Made by a program: the position numbers and the translations under genes. This document shows, one piece after another, positions 10,371 through 20,257 of a DNA stretch of 64,000 nucleotides. The notes beneath the pieces are model-generated. The model was not told the DNA's origin, did no database searches, and saw only the letters and a list, made by a program, of their open reading frames with translations. How positions within the stretch are numbered: position 1 is the first letter of the stretch; every line of letters starts with the position of its first letter. The stretch comes from Microbulbifer variabilis ATCC 700307 (GTDB lineage Bacteria; Pseudomonadota; Gammaproteobacteria; Pseudomonadales; Cellvibrionaceae), in the NCBI RefSeq assembly GCF_000380565.1, contig NZ_AQYJ01000028.1, positions 434,001 to 498,000 of the forward strand, read 5' to 3'.

Positions 10371-10433
10371 TATGAGTGGCAACTGAATATTCGGTTGCCC
10401 CTCAAGAATCCCTTAATTGGAACAGAAAATTAA

Positions 10434-11636
<1,203 letters not shown>

Positions 11637-11668
11637 TTACATTTGTATTAAATTCTAGGAATCGATAA

Positions 11669-12353
11669 ATGGGAAAGGTTACTTTGAATAGTGGGACATC
11701 TACCGGGTTGGGTTTCAATCTGGCTCTGCAACTGTCCGCGCAGGAATGTATCGTTTATACAACCATGAGTAACCTCACCAAGGCAGGCTTCCTGAAAGAG
11801 AGGACTGGAAATAGAGGGAATCTCAGGGTCTTGGCACTGGATGTTCTGAGCATCGAGGGCGTGCAGCGCTGTGTTGAGACTGTTGTCAGGGAGCAGGGCC
11901 GGATTGATAACCTGGTCACTAATACTGGCGCTGGGTCTGTCAAAACGACTGAAATGGCCAGTGACGAGGAGACCCCAACGGATAATGGATGTGAATTACC
12001 TTGGGTAGTACCCAGTACCAAGGCGGTTCTATCTTATAAGTGCTGTAGTGCCAGGTGGTATCCACTCTGAATTTGCCAATAGTATCCTCTCGCAGTTGGA
12101 GTTGGATGAAGGAGTGCCGGAAGGGGGCTATGGGGGGGAATTCGAGCCGTACTTCTCCCGTATCCACAAGCGGACTCCAGAACAAACTGCAAGGCGTTAC
12201 CAGAGCGCTGACCAAGTTGCACAGGTAGTTTTGGAGATCATAGAGAGTAAGAAGGCAGCGGTGCGTATTCGCACCTCTGCATGGGCAGAAGAGTTTTGTA
12301 AGCTCAAAACCGAAATAGATCCAACAGGGAAAAACAGCAAGGGATGGTTGTGA
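11669..12353 (+). pseudogene. decayed short-chain dehydrogenase/reductase (SDR) gene
   Basis: The first frame (11669-12070) begins like an SDR Rossmann fold (GTSTGLGFNLALQLSAQ, then LALDVLSIEGVQ and GRIDNLVTNTGAG). Its reading is then broken. MDVNYLG, the expected next SDR segment, appears in another frame at 11985-12005, ending in a stop. STKAVLSYK returns in the first frame. The sequence then jumps straight to the late SDR motif PGGIHSEFAN in a third frame (from about 12048 to 12353). The roughly 70 to 80 residues between, with the catalytic Ser and YxxxK, are missing. So there are at least two frameshifts and one internal deletion. The C-terminal part (SADQVAQVVLEIIES) is intact in style. 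It lies between the two fnr paralogues. Confidence 0.8.
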
Positions 12354-12653
12354 ATAGCATGCCATGCTGTCTGGCTGGTCATCAGTTCACTGAAAGTGGT
12401 AGTTCTAGTAGCGGGTTTTTTTATTAAACGACAGAAAGGCTAAGCATACAGAAAAGATATTAGTGGTCAGCCGTGATTCTTTTGTGTAAAAAATAATTCT
12501 TAAATTTTTACACGCTATTTTTAAGGAAATTGAACGCTTGACTGAATGTCCGATAGGAAATTTTTTTCACTTTTTGTTTTTTGAAATTCAGCTAAAGACG
12601 CTTGTTGGAGGAGTGGGTACAATTGCCGCAAATTGTTAACCGGTCGCTTAGGC
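12354..12653. other. 300-base intergenic region upstream of the second fnr gene
   Basis: AT-rich. It holds the inverted repeat GTGTAAAAA (12484-12492) / TTTTTACAC (12505-12513), which could be an operator. The 20-base fnr leader copy is at 12615-12634. No gene is seen. Confidence 0.45.
12615..12634 (+). promoter_or_regulatory. 20-base leader shared by both fnr genes, copy 2
   Basis: Identical to 9602-9621. Here it ends 19 bases before the ATG, almost the same spacing as copy 1. Confidence 0.5.
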
Positions 12654-13391
12654 ATGATAGATTCATCAGTGGCGGTAAGTTGCAGTAACTGCTCAGTCAG
12701 GCGTCTATGCCTTCCTGCTGGCTTGTCTCAGACGGATATTGATCGACTGGAAAAAGTCACCCGCAGGAAAAAAATCGTCAAAGCTGGTGAGGCTTTGTTC
12801 CGGTCAGGCGATCCATTTCAAAATCTTTACGCAATCCGTTCCGGTAGTTTTAAAAGTGTCGTAATAGCCTCAGATGGGGATACCCAAGTCACCCATTTTG
12901 CTCTTCCTGGAGAGTTGCTTGGTCTTGATGCCTACAGTAAGCGTCTTCACTCCAGTTATGCTGAAGCTTTGGAGGATAGTAGTGTTTGTCTTTTACCGTT
13001 TGCGCAATTGGAAGTACTCGCGCAACAAGTTCCGGCATTACAGCAACAAATCTACAGTATTTTTTCCGAGGAGTTACGTCAGGAAAATGATATTTTGATG
13101 CTGTTGGGTAAACGCTCGGCGGATACGCGTCTAGCTGCTTTACTGATCAACATATCCAGTCGTTATGCCAGTCGTGGATATTCTCACAGCGAATTCATCC
13201 TCTCCATGCCGCGGACAGATATTGCCAATTACCTCGGTCTTACCGCTGAAACAGTCAGCCGGATTTTTTCTCGCTTCCAGAAAGAAGGGCTGATTAAGGC
13301 GGATGGCAGAGTTGTAAAAATTGTGGATTTACTTGGGCTTAGTGAAGTAGCCGGAACTCATTGTGGCTTTGATAATGAAAATGTAGAGTAG
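12654..13391 (+). CDS. fnr: FNR-type oxygen-sensing transcription regulator, paralogue 2
   Basis: A 245-residue close paralogue of the regulator at 9642. All four cluster cysteines are kept (C10, C13, C19 in SCSNCSVRRLC, and the one in SSVCLLPF). The helix-turn-helix LTAETVSRIFSRF is nearly unchanged, so both proteins should recognise the same DNA site. Differences are scattered, for example KVTRRKK against QVTRRKK and a longer C-terminus ending FDNENVE. The ATG at 12654 matches the start of paralogue 1; the open frame from 12633 adds residues that paralogue 1 lacks. The two genes flank an adenine deaminase gene and a dead SDR gene, so the duplication was not a simple adjacent tandem or has been interrupted. 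Confidence 0.92.
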   Translation: MIDSSVAVSCSNCSVRRLCLPAGLSQTDIDRLEKVTRRKKIVKAGEALFRSGDPFQNLYAIRSGSFKSVVIASDGDTQVTHFALPGELLGLDAYSKRLHSSYAEALEDSSVCLLPFAQLEVLAQQVPALQQQIYSIFSEELRQENDILMLLGKRSADTRLAALLINISSRYASRGYSHSEFILSMPRTDIANYLGLTAETVSRIFSRFQKEGLIKADGRVVKIVDLLGLSEVAGTHCGFDNENVE

Positions 13392-13451
13392 TTATTCCTA
13401 GAGGGTTGGGTCACTTTTTCATGCACGAGGTGGATAGTTAAAATTAGTGAC

Positions 13452-13483
13452 AAAAAAAGGGGGGCGAAAACGCCCCCTTAATC
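13452..13483 (-). terminator. terminator between fnr paralogue 2 and the SpoIIAA-like gene
   Basis: The stem GGGGGCG / CGCCCCC has an AAAA loop, with an A-run on the left that becomes a T-run for minus-strand transcripts. It ends the hemerythrin/SpoIIAA-like unit. Confidence 0.8.
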
Positions 13484-13492
13484 CACTACTTA

Positions 13493-13936
13493 TCAGGAGT
13501 GTGTGGAGAAAGCTAAATCTTCCCTGGCCTCACTTTTTTCAACTTTTTCTTCTGTTGCCTGTGACAGCCAATCCATGGCCTTGTGCTGCTCCTCGAAGTA
13601 GCGCACTTCACCACTCATAAACCATCCTCCTACTTTGGTGGCGATTTCCTGCCACTCTTCATCCCCAAGTACGGCGATCCGGGAGAATTCATTGCCGTGT
13701 TTTAATGCCAGTTGGAATTCGTCCCAAATTGCATGTAATCCCCACCCCTCGAAATCCCTGAGGTCAATTAGCATTTGTACTTGTGGGCTTTTTACGCCTT
13801 CGAGGGCGTACTCAAGTAATGGCGTAATATGCTCATAATCTTCATGGGTCAACTGGCCAATTGCCTTGATATAGAGAAAGAAATTATTGTCAATACGCTC
13901 CATGCCAATTGAAATGCCGTGGCGTTTAGTTTTCAT
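13493..13936 (-). CDS. SpoIIAA-like (STAS-fold) protein
   Basis: A 147-residue cytoplasmic protein of the SpoIIAA-like family. It shows FFLYIKAIGQLTHEDYEHITPLLEYAL, then VQMLIDLRDFEGWGLHAIWDEFQLAL, and HGNEFSRIAVLGDEEWQEIATKVGGWF. The last 25 residues are charged and probably disordered. Members are found widely in proteobacteria, often near stress or redox genes; their biochemical role is not established. It follows the hemerythrin gene by 40 bases on the same strand and is probably co-transcribed from the FNR-box promoter. A good ribosome binding site (AGGAGG) precedes the ATG. Confidence 0.82.
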   Translation of the reverse strand: MKTKRHGISIGMERIDNNFFLYIKAIGQLTHEDYEHITPLLEYALEGVKSPQVQMLIDLRDFEGWGLHAIWDEFQLALKHGNEFSRIAVLGDEEWQEIATKVGGWFMSGEVRYFEEQHKAMDWLSQATEEKVEKSEAREDLAFSTHS

Positions 13937-13976
13937 GCTTCCTCCTTTGATTCATTAGTAGTAATTTTTTTACACC

Positions 13977-14552
13977 TTAAGCGAGGGCTTTCTCTGCGGT
14001 TTCTGGTTGTACCAGGTAGTTACGCAAAGATTCGTAGATTTTTTTTGCATTCTCATCAAAAAGCGGGTCTTTGATTTCCGCGACTTGTTTGTTTATCTGC
14101 TTCCAATCTTCAGCGTCTAGGTATTGTTCTATCTGGGGAAAAATCGCTGAATTCTCCAGGCTGATATGGCTGCGTTGAAGTTGTAAATAGTTGTTACTGG
14201 CGCCCTGTAATACTCTTCGCTCTACCATCGCATCATTCGCAACAGCATAAAATAGTGCGCACATATGTTTGGTTGCAGCTGCAATTTGCTCGTGTTGCAT
14301 TTGTGCCTCATAGATGGCATCCCGCCCATGTATTGGTTTGGTCAGGAGACGGGCAAGTATCAAGTCCTCAACTGGATGGTGGTATTTATCTGGGTAGACC
14401 GAAAAATAATCCAGCGCATCAAGTATTAACGTCAATGTGTTAGGGTCGCGGTCGCTGCGTCCAAATAGATCCAGCAATAACTGCTCAAAAGCGTTGAGCA
14501 TTTGCTGCATATGTTTGTGGTCACAGCACAGTTGCCGATAGATGGTATTCAT
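13977..14552 (-). CDS. hemerythrin-domain protein
   Basis: A 191-residue four-helix protein with the iron-ligand pattern of the hemerythrin HHE family: H in CCDHKHMQQML near residue 12, HHPVEDLILARLL around residue 58, QHEQIAAATKHM, and RSHISLENSAIFPQIEQYL, which carries the late His and Glu. Such proteins bind oxygen or nitric oxide, or protect iron centres. A perfect FNR box ends 58 bases before its ATG, so expression is expected when oxygen is low. It heads a two-gene unit with the SpoIIAA-like protein. Confidence 0.88.
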   Translation of the reverse strand: MNTIYRQLCCDHKHMQQMLNAFEQLLLDLFGRSDRDPNTLTLILDALDYFSVYPDKYHHPVEDLILARLLTKPIHGRDAIYEAQMQHEQIAAATKHMCALFYAVANDAMVERRVLQGASNNYLQLQRSHISLENSAIFPQIEQYLDAEDWKQINKQVAEIKDPLFDENAKKIYESLRNYLVQPETAEKALA

Positions 14553-14609
14553 CCCAGACCTCCGCGATCAGTTTCTGGCTATATTGTTGCTGGGATGAGC
14601 AAGCGAGAG

Positions 14610-14623
14610 TTGATTTGGATCAA
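14610..14623 (-). promoter_or_regulatory. FNR box upstream of the hemerythrin gene
   Basis: TTGATTTGGATCAA is a perfect FNR site, identical to the one before ompW. On the minus strand an AATATAG-type -10 lies about 33 bases from the centre, the geometry of a class II FNR-activated promoter (site near -41.5). Confidence 0.82.
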
Positions 14624-15058
14624 GTGAGGAAAAGTTTGTAGGATGAAGAGAGGAATATAATGCAATATACCTATTCTTTTACTGCTTCCCCCGCTCCTTA
14701 TGTGTAATGATTGAAAGCAATATTAATTTGGAATATTGTTTTTGTCGGTTAAATCTACTGGTTAGTCAGTCATTGGTATTATTTTGAATAATATTGATGG
14801 ATATTAATTTGACCGTTTACTAATCCACGCCTACTTTCAATTCAAATCCGCTCTTTTCTTTTGCGCTAATCTTCGACTGATTGTTCTTCATAAGAATTTG
14901 AATAGATATTTTATGTTTTTCATGAGTATGACTATTTATTTCATGCCGCTTGTATTGATCTAAGTGACATATAGTTATAGATATTTGGATGGTGGACAGG
15001 ATAAGAGTGGTTATTTCACTATTAATTAGTTAAGCGTTTGGCAAATTTGGGAATATCC
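14624..15058. other. 435-base AT-rich intergenic region
   Basis: Very AT-rich, with no gene, terminator or repeat that I can support. It separates the divergent hemerythrin unit from the small outer membrane protein genes. Confidence 0.5.
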
Positions 15059-15550
15059 ATGGAAAAAATTACAAAATTTATAGTCGCCGGTATTCTTTCA
15101 CTATTGTCTTCTGCGGCATTATCGGAAGGGGGTTATTGGGGGGCTGCTGTCGGGACAATGAATTTTGACTTCAAGGGGGTTGATAATCCCACGGGGGTTG
15201 GATTGAGAACTGGCTACTCCCTGGTATCAGGCTGGGGAGTTGAAGTTGAATATATTGGCTCCTTGATAAGTGGTGAGGTAGAAGTCCTTGGGGAAGAAGT
15301 GGATGTGGATATGTATAGTCTGGCTGGCTATGCAACTTATCGAACACTTGGTGATATCTACTTCAAAGGGCGTTTGGGGCTGCTATATGAGGATGTCACC
15401 GTGGGCAGTGATAACAGTGACGATTTTGGTATTACTGCTGGGGCAGGTATTGGATTTCTTCTTGGTGCCAGTAGTAATTTTGAGCTGGAGTACACCATCC
15501 TCGAAAAAGATGTAGGATTTTTGTCCGGGGCTTTTAGTTATCGCTTTTAA
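15059..15550 (+). CDS. small outer membrane beta-barrel protein, tandem copy 1
   Basis: A 163-residue secreted protein with a signal peptide (MEKITKFIVAGILSLLSSAALS, cleaved near EGGYWG). It has a series of alternating beta-strands: GYWGAAVGTMNF, GLRTGYSLVSGWGVEVEYIGSL, GYATYRTLGDIYFKGRLGLLYEDV, GITAGAGIGFLLG. It ends in the outer-membrane signature FSYRF. It looks like an OmpA-type or porin-like eight-stranded barrel of unknown function. The neighbour at 15733 is a clear paralogue. The ATG at 15059 is chosen because it begins the signal peptide. Confidence 0.82.
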   Translation: MEKITKFIVAGILSLLSSAALSEGGYWGAAVGTMNFDFKGVDNPTGVGLRTGYSLVSGWGVEVEYIGSLISGEVEVLGEEVDVDMYSLAGYATYRTLGDIYFKGRLGLLYEDVTVGSDNSDDFGITAGAGIGFLLGASSNFELEYTILEKDVGFLSGAFSYRF

Positions 15551-15732
15551 TTTTTCAACAGGTGACATTGTAGCGAGGCCTAATTTTACATTTGGCGCCC
15601 GCGTCTTAAGTACTTCTAGTGATTTTTCTATTTCACACTTGGCTTTTTATAGTGCGTTTAAGTAAGTGCTTGCATACATTGCATGCCCCCCTATAATCCG
15701 CCCGTTTTTATATCTTCAGAGGTAGGGGGAAG

Positions 15733-16227
15733 ATGATGCGTTTTAATTTTAAGGTTTTGGCTGTAGCTGCGGCTTTGGTTTGTTCAGCGACTACACAGGC
15801 AGAAGGTGCATATGTCGGTGGTGTTTTCGGTGTGATGAATACTGATGCCAGTGGAGATAGTCCCCTTAATGCCGGTATCCGCGCTGGTTACACCTCGAAC
15901 TCAGGCTGGGGAATTGAAGTTGAGCTTACTGACTCTCTGGTTGAGGGTGAGTATGACTATTACTGGGGAGATGAGAACTACTCCCTCGCCACGCAGGCGC
16001 TATATGCTACTTATCGCACGCAAGGTGATATTTACATGAAAGGGCGTCTGGGTTATCTCCATGAGGAACTGGATGTAGACTACTTTGGTGAGTATTCCGA
16101 CAGCGGTGCCTCTGCTGGTATCGGAGCTGGTTTCAAGCTGTCAGAGAAAGTCATCTTTGAAACTGAGTACACTTTTATTGAGGCGGATGTGGATTATTGG
16201 TCTGGCTCCCTGATTGTGAGGTTCTAA
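15733..16227 (+). CDS. small outer membrane beta-barrel protein, tandem copy 2
   Basis: A 164-residue paralogue of the preceding protein. It shows GAYVGGVFGVMNTDASGDSP, AGIRAGYTSNSGWGIEVELTDSLVEGEY, LYATYRTQGDIYMKGRLGYLHEEL and the barrel end SLIVRF. A signal peptide ends TTQAEG. The shared YRT(L/Q)GDIY(F/M)KGRLG core shows the two arose by duplication. It has a strong ribosome binding site (AGGGGGAAG) and a strong terminator behind it. Function unknown. Confidence 0.84.
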   Translation: MMRFNFKVLAVAAALVCSATTQAEGAYVGGVFGVMNTDASGDSPLNAGIRAGYTSNSGWGIEVELTDSLVEGEYDYYWGDENYSLATQALYATYRTQGDIYMKGRLGYLHEELDVDYFGEYSDSGASAGIGAGFKLSEKVIFETEYTFIEADVDYWSGSLIVRF

Positions 16228-16243
16228 GCCGATATGGCTAAAA

Positions 16244-16279
16244 GAAAACGCGGCCAAATGGCCGCGTTTTCGTTTTTGC
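16244..16279 (+). terminator. terminator after the tandem OMP genes
   Basis: The stem GAAAACGCGGCC / GGCCGCGTTTTC has an AAAT loop, followed by GTTTTTG. Confidence 0.85.
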
Positions 16280-16446
16280 GCAATCCCTTTGCCCTTGGTG
16301 TACAATGCGCGCCTTTCTAAAATGCTCAGGATTCTTTGAGTAGTCCATGTGGCCCGATTGGCGCCAGAAGCCAAGCTGTAAGACCTGAGCAAAGTGGTAC
16401 CGAGCTACACAAAACTCTACTCAGCCCGCATTACCGAGGGAACACC

Positions 16447-17715
16447 ATGTTTGATTCATCAGTCACACTCGCTTCTTACGATCCCGAAATCTGGGAAGCC
16501 ATTCGGGAAGAAGACTCTCGCCAGGAAGATCATATCGAGCTGATCGCCTCCGAGAACTACACTAGCCCGCAAGTCATGGAAGCCCAGGGCAGCAGCCTGA
16601 CCAATAAATACGCAGAGGGTTATCCGGGTAAGCGTTACTACGGTGGCTGTGAGTATGTGGATAAGGTGGAAACTTTGGCGATTGAGCGCGCCAAAGAGCT
16701 TTTCGGTGCCGATTATGCCAATGTGCAGCCTCACTCCGGCTCTCAAGCTAACTCTGCGGTTTACCAGGCGTTATGCGCGCCAGGAGACACCGTTTTAGGA
16801 ATGAGTCTGGCCCATGGTGGTCACCTGACTCATGGTGCTCGAGTCAACTTCTCAGGCAAGATTTACAACGCGGTCCAATACGGGTTGAACCCGGAAACTG
16901 GCGAAGTAGATTATGAGGAAGTGGAGCGTTTGGCTCTCGAGCACAAGCCTAAGATGATTGTTGCCGGCTTCTCTGCATACAGCCGTGTAATGGATTGGGC
17001 CCGTTTTCGTGAGATTGCGGATAAGGTTGGTGCTTACCTGTTTGTCGATATGGCACACGTTGCTGGCCTGGTTGCTGCTGGAGAGTACCCTTCGCCGATT
17101 CCCCATGCGGATGTAGTAACCTCTACGACTCACAAAACCCTACGCGGTCCACGCGGAGGCATTATCCTGGCGCGCGCCAATGAAGAAATTGAGAAGAAGC
17201 TGAACTCCGCCGTATTCCCCGGTGGTCAGGGTGGCCCGCTGATGCACGTTATTGCAGCCAAAGCGGTTTCTTTTAAAGAAGCGATGAGCCCTGAATACAA
17301 GGCTTACCAGAAGAAGGTGGTAGAGAATGCTCGCGCAATGGCGGAGACCTTCCTGGATCGTGGTATCAATATCGTTTCCGGTGGTACCGATGACCACTTG
17401 ATGCTAGTGGACCTGATTGGTAAAGAATACACTGGTAAAGATGCTGATGAGGCCCTGGGTAATGCAAACATTACGGTGAACAAGAACGCAGTCCCCAATG
17501 ACCCGCGCTCTCCATTTATCACCAGCGGCCTGCGTGTTGGGACCCCGGCGATTACTACCCGTGGCTTCGGTGTGAAGGAAACCCAGCAACTGACTCATTG
17601 GATTTGTGACATTCTCGATGCCTTGGAAAAGGGTGATGCAGAGTCCACTATTACCGAAGTGAAGCAGAAGGTTCTTGAAATCTGTGCGCAATTTCCTGTG
17701 TACAAGAAGGCCTGA
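16447..17715 (+). CDS. glyA: serine hydroxymethyltransferase
   Basis: A 422-residue PLP enzyme that interconverts serine and glycine with tetrahydrofolate, feeding one-carbon metabolism. It shows [51 protein letters not shown], the cofactor lysine in [16 protein letters not shown], and [14 protein letters not shown]. The start at 16447 ([16 protein letters not shown]) matches the family and follows GAGGGA. The frame from 16336 is leader sequence. A TACAAT at 16301-16306 is a possible -10, leaving a leader of about 135 bases. The leader lacks recognisable glycine-riboswitch motifs. Confidence 0.97.
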   Translation: MFDSSVTLASYDPEIWEAIREEDSRQEDHIELIASENYTSPQVMEAQGSSLTNKYAEGYPGKRYYGGCEYVDKVETLAIERAKELFGADYANVQPHSGSQANSAVYQALCAPGDTVLGMSLAHGGHLTHGARVNFSGKIYNAVQYGLNPETGEVDYEEVERLALEHKPKMIVAGFSAYSRVMDWARFREIADKVGAYLFVDMAHVAGLVAAGEYPSPIPHADVVTSTTHKTLRGPRGGIILARANEEIEKKLNSAVFPGGQGGPLMHVIAAKAVSFKEAMSPEYKAYQKKVVENARAMAETFLDRGINIVSGGTDDHLMLVDLIGKEYTGKDADEALGNANITVNKNAVPNDPRSPFITSGLRVGTPAITTRGFGVKETQQLTHWICDILDALEKGDAESTITEVKQKVLEICAQFPVYKKA

Positions 17716-17728
17716 TAGCTCTTCCAGT

Positions 17729-17759
17729 TAAAAAAGCGGCTTGTTGGCCGCTTTTTTTA
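17729..17759 (+). terminator. terminator after glyA
   Basis: The stem AAAAAGCGGC / GCCGCTTTTT has a short loop and a run of seven T. Confidence 0.88.
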
Positions 17760-17885
17760 TGGAAGTACATGCCCGTTCTTAATCTGTCTGGCCGACTGCA
17801 CCGGTGCGGTGCGTCGCGCAGACACACAGTGCAACGGCTGTGGTAAACTGCGGCCCATTTTCCACTCCCCTGGGGACGATCCCAC

Positions 17886-18353
17886 ATGCACTGTCCGTTC
17901 TGCAGCGCAGAAGAAACCAAAGTAGTCGATTCCCGCTTGGTGGCCGAGGGCGACCAAGTGCGCCGCCGGCGCGAATGCCTTGAGTGTCACGAGCGTTTTA
18001 CCACTTTTGAAACAGCGGAATTACTTCTGCCGCGGGTAATCAAACAAAACGGTCAACGCGAACCGTTTAACGAGGATAAGCTGCGTGCGGGTATTCAGCG
18101 TGCGGTGGAAAAGCGCCCGGTCAGCACTGAGCGGGTAGAATCTGCAGTATCTCAAATCAAGCATGCTTTGCAGGCGACTGGTGAGCGCGAACTGCCGGCG
18201 CGCGCTATTGGTGAACTGGTTATGGAGCAGCTGCGGGAATTGGACCAGGTGGCCTATGTGCGATTTGCTTCGGTCTATCGGCGCTTTGAGGATGTCAGTG
18301 ACTTCAGTGAAGAGATTGAGCGCCTGACCAGTAAGGAAACCCAACGGAAATGA
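17886..18353 (+). CDS. nrdR: transcriptional repressor NrdR
   Basis: A 155-residue ATP-cone repressor of ribonucleotide reductase genes. The zinc ribbon is formed by MHCPFC near the N-terminus and [12 protein letters not shown] around residue 31. The ATP-cone follows ([22 protein letters not shown]). NrdR senses ATP and dATP and binds NrdR boxes at nrd promoters; none of those genes is in the window. Its stop codon overlaps the ribD start by four bases (ATGA), so it leads the riboflavin operon, as in many gammaproteobacteria. Confidence 0.96.
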   Translation: MHCPFCSAEETKVVDSRLVAEGDQVRRRRECLECHERFTTFETAELLLPRVIKQNGQREPFNEDKLRAGIQRAVEKRPVSTERVESAVSQIKHALQATGERELPARAIGELVMEQLRELDQVAYVRFASVYRRFEDVSDFSEEIERLTSKETQRK

Positions 18354-19495
18354 TTCAAGTGGCTGTAAATACACCCCAATCCCTGATGGCCCGAGCTATT
18401 CAACTGGCGGAGCGTGGGCTGTATACCACTATGCCCAACCCCCGTGTGGGTTGTGTGATCACCGATAGTAAGGGTGTTGTTGTCGGCGAGGGCTGGCATC
18501 AACGTGCTGGTGAGCCCCATGCAGAAATTGAAGCCCTGCGCGATGCAGGAGAGCGAGCCCGGGGTGCTACGGTCTATGTGACCTTGGAGCCCTGTAGTCA
18601 TACTGGTCGCACTGGCCCTTGTACAGAGGCCTTGATCGAAGCTGGTGTCTCTCGTGTGATATATGGAATGCAGGATCCTAACCCCAGGGTGGGTGGCAAG
18701 GGGCTACAAAAACTACGCGATGCCAATATAGAAGTGGAGGGGCCTCTTTTAGAGGATCAGTGCCGAGCGCTCAATCCGGGTTTTATCAAGCGGATGACTT
18801 TGGGTCTTCCTCTCGTGCGCAGTAAATCTGCGATGAGCCTGGATGGACGTACGGCGATGGCCAGTGGTGAGTCCAAGTGGGTGTCCGGACCTGCGGCGCG
18901 TGCCGATGTACAGCGTTTACGGGCACGCAGTTGCGCAATTGTGACCGGTGTAGAAACAGTGCGATTCGACAACCCAAACCTAAATGTGCGCGCCGATGAA
19001 ATGGCCCTTGAGCTGCTCGCTGCTGAACAGGCAGCTGAGGTACAGCCACTGCGGGTGATTGTTGATAGCCAGCTGCGCACCCCGGCAAAAGCCTTTATTT
19101 TACAGGGCGATGCCCCCACACTGGTGTGCACCACCGAGCGTGCGGACCCGGAGCGTCGCGAGCGCCTGGAACGGGCAGGTGCTGAAGTCATCATTCTGCC
19201 ACAGGACAAAGAGGGGAGGGTGGACCTGCTCGCTCTGCTCGAGGAGCTGGCGCGACGCCAATGTAATGAGATCCTGGTGGAGAGTGGTGCGACCCTCTCC
19301 GGTGAGTTCCTGTATCGCGGCCATGTAGATGAGCTGATAGTCTATTTGGCTCCCAAGCTGCTCGGCAGCACGGCGCGGCCGCTATTCGAGCTGCCAATTG
19401 AGCGTATGGGCTCGGTGCTGCCGATCACGATCACTGATATGCGCGCCGTCGGTCACGACTGGCGTATCACTGCAACTACCGATATTGAGCGCTGA
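18350..19495 (+). CDS. ribD: bifunctional diaminohydroxyphosphoribosylaminopyrimidine deaminase / 5-amino-6-ribosylaminouracil reductase
   Basis: A 381-residue enzyme for the second and third steps of riboflavin synthesis. The N-terminal deaminase domain has the zinc motif [10 protein letters not shown] and [14 protein letters not shown]. The C-terminal reductase domain begins near residue 150 ([25 protein letters not shown]) and includes [13 protein letters not shown]. The start overlaps nrdR and the stop overlaps ribE by one base, so translation is probably coupled. Confidence 0.96.
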   Translation: MIQVAVNTPQSLMARAIQLAERGLYTTMPNPRVGCVITDSKGVVVGEGWHQRAGEPHAEIEALRDAGERARGATVYVTLEPCSHTGRTGPCTEALIEAGVSRVIYGMQDPNPRVGGKGLQKLRDANIEVEGPLLEDQCRALNPGFIKRMTLGLPLVRSKSAMSLDGRTAMASGESKWVSGPAARADVQRLRARSCAIVTGVETVRFDNPNLNVRADEMALELLAAEQAAEVQPLRVIVDSQLRTPAKAFILQGDAPTLVCTTERADPERRERLERAGAEVIILPQDKEGRVDLLALLEELARRQCNEILVESGATLSGEFLYRGHVDELIVYLAPKLLGSTARPLFELPIERMGSVLPITITDMRAVGHDWRITATTDIER

Positions 19496-20157
19496 TGTTT
19501 ACCGGAATTATTGAAGCTGTTGGTGAAATCGCCGAGCTGCAGCCCCAAGGGGGAGATCTGCGTGTGCGCGTCAGGAGTGGCAAGCTGGATCTTACCGATG
19601 TCGGGCTTGGGGACAGTATCGCAACCAATGGCGTATGCCTGACAGTAGTGGATCTGCCTGGCGATGGCTACTGGGCGGATGTCTCTGCAGAGACACTCGA
19701 CGTCACCAGTGTCAGTAGCTGGAAAAAAGGTGACCGAGCTAACCTGGAGAAAGCTCTCACCCCGCAAACCCGCCTTGGTGGGCATATTGTCAGTGGCCAT
19801 GTGGATGGCATTGGTGAGGTTGTGTGGCGCAAATCCGAGGCCCGGGCCGAGCGCTTTCGTTTGCGCGCGCCGGAAAATCTGGCCCGCTATATTGCGCACA
19901 AAGGGTCGATCACTGTTGACGGCACCAGCCTCACAGTCAACGCGGTGGATGGTGCAGAGTTTGAACTGACGATTGTGCCGCATACGCTGCAGGAAACCAT
20001 TATGGGAAGCTACAGCGCAGGTACCCGGGTCAACCTCGAGGTAGATCTTATTGCACGCTATCTGGAGCGCTTGTTACTCGGTGATAAAGCAGCCAAATCC
20101 AGCGATGAGGGTATGACTCTTGAGTTTCTCGCCCAGCATGGGTTTTACAAGCGCTAG
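19495..20157 (+). CDS. ribE: riboflavin synthase, alpha subunit
   Basis: A 220-residue trimeric enzyme (called RibC in E. coli) that dismutates two 6,7-dimethyl-8-ribityllumazine molecules to riboflavin. The N-terminus [12 protein letters not shown] is diagnostic. Two lumazine-binding barrels follow, with VCLTVVD and SLTVNAVDG at equivalent positions. The short gap to ribBA (100 bases) carries no FMN riboswitch that I can recognise. Confidence 0.96.
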   Translation: MFTGIIEAVGEIAELQPQGGDLRVRVRSGKLDLTDVGLGDSIATNGVCLTVVDLPGDGYWADVSAETLDVTSVSSWKKGDRANLEKALTPQTRLGGHIVSGHVDGIGEVVWRKSEARAERFRLRAPENLARYIAHKGSITVDGTSLTVNAVDGAEFELTIVPHTLQETIMGSYSAGTRVNLEVDLIARYLERLLLGDKAAKSSDEGMTLEFLAQHGFYKR

Positions 20158-20257
20158 CCGGTTTCATCCCGGCATACCGCGCCAGTGAGGGCGGGTGGGA
20201 GTGAATAGCAGGGATAGCCGCTCAATTAGCAATTGATAAATTTATCCAGAGTTAACA

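Noticed and set aside
16280..16446. Glycine riboswitch in the glyA leader
   Set aside because: The glycine aptamer core motifs are absent; only a plain leader is visible.
20158..20257. Possible FMN riboswitch before ribBA
   Set aside because: The gap is only 100 bases and shows none of the conserved RFN-element segments.
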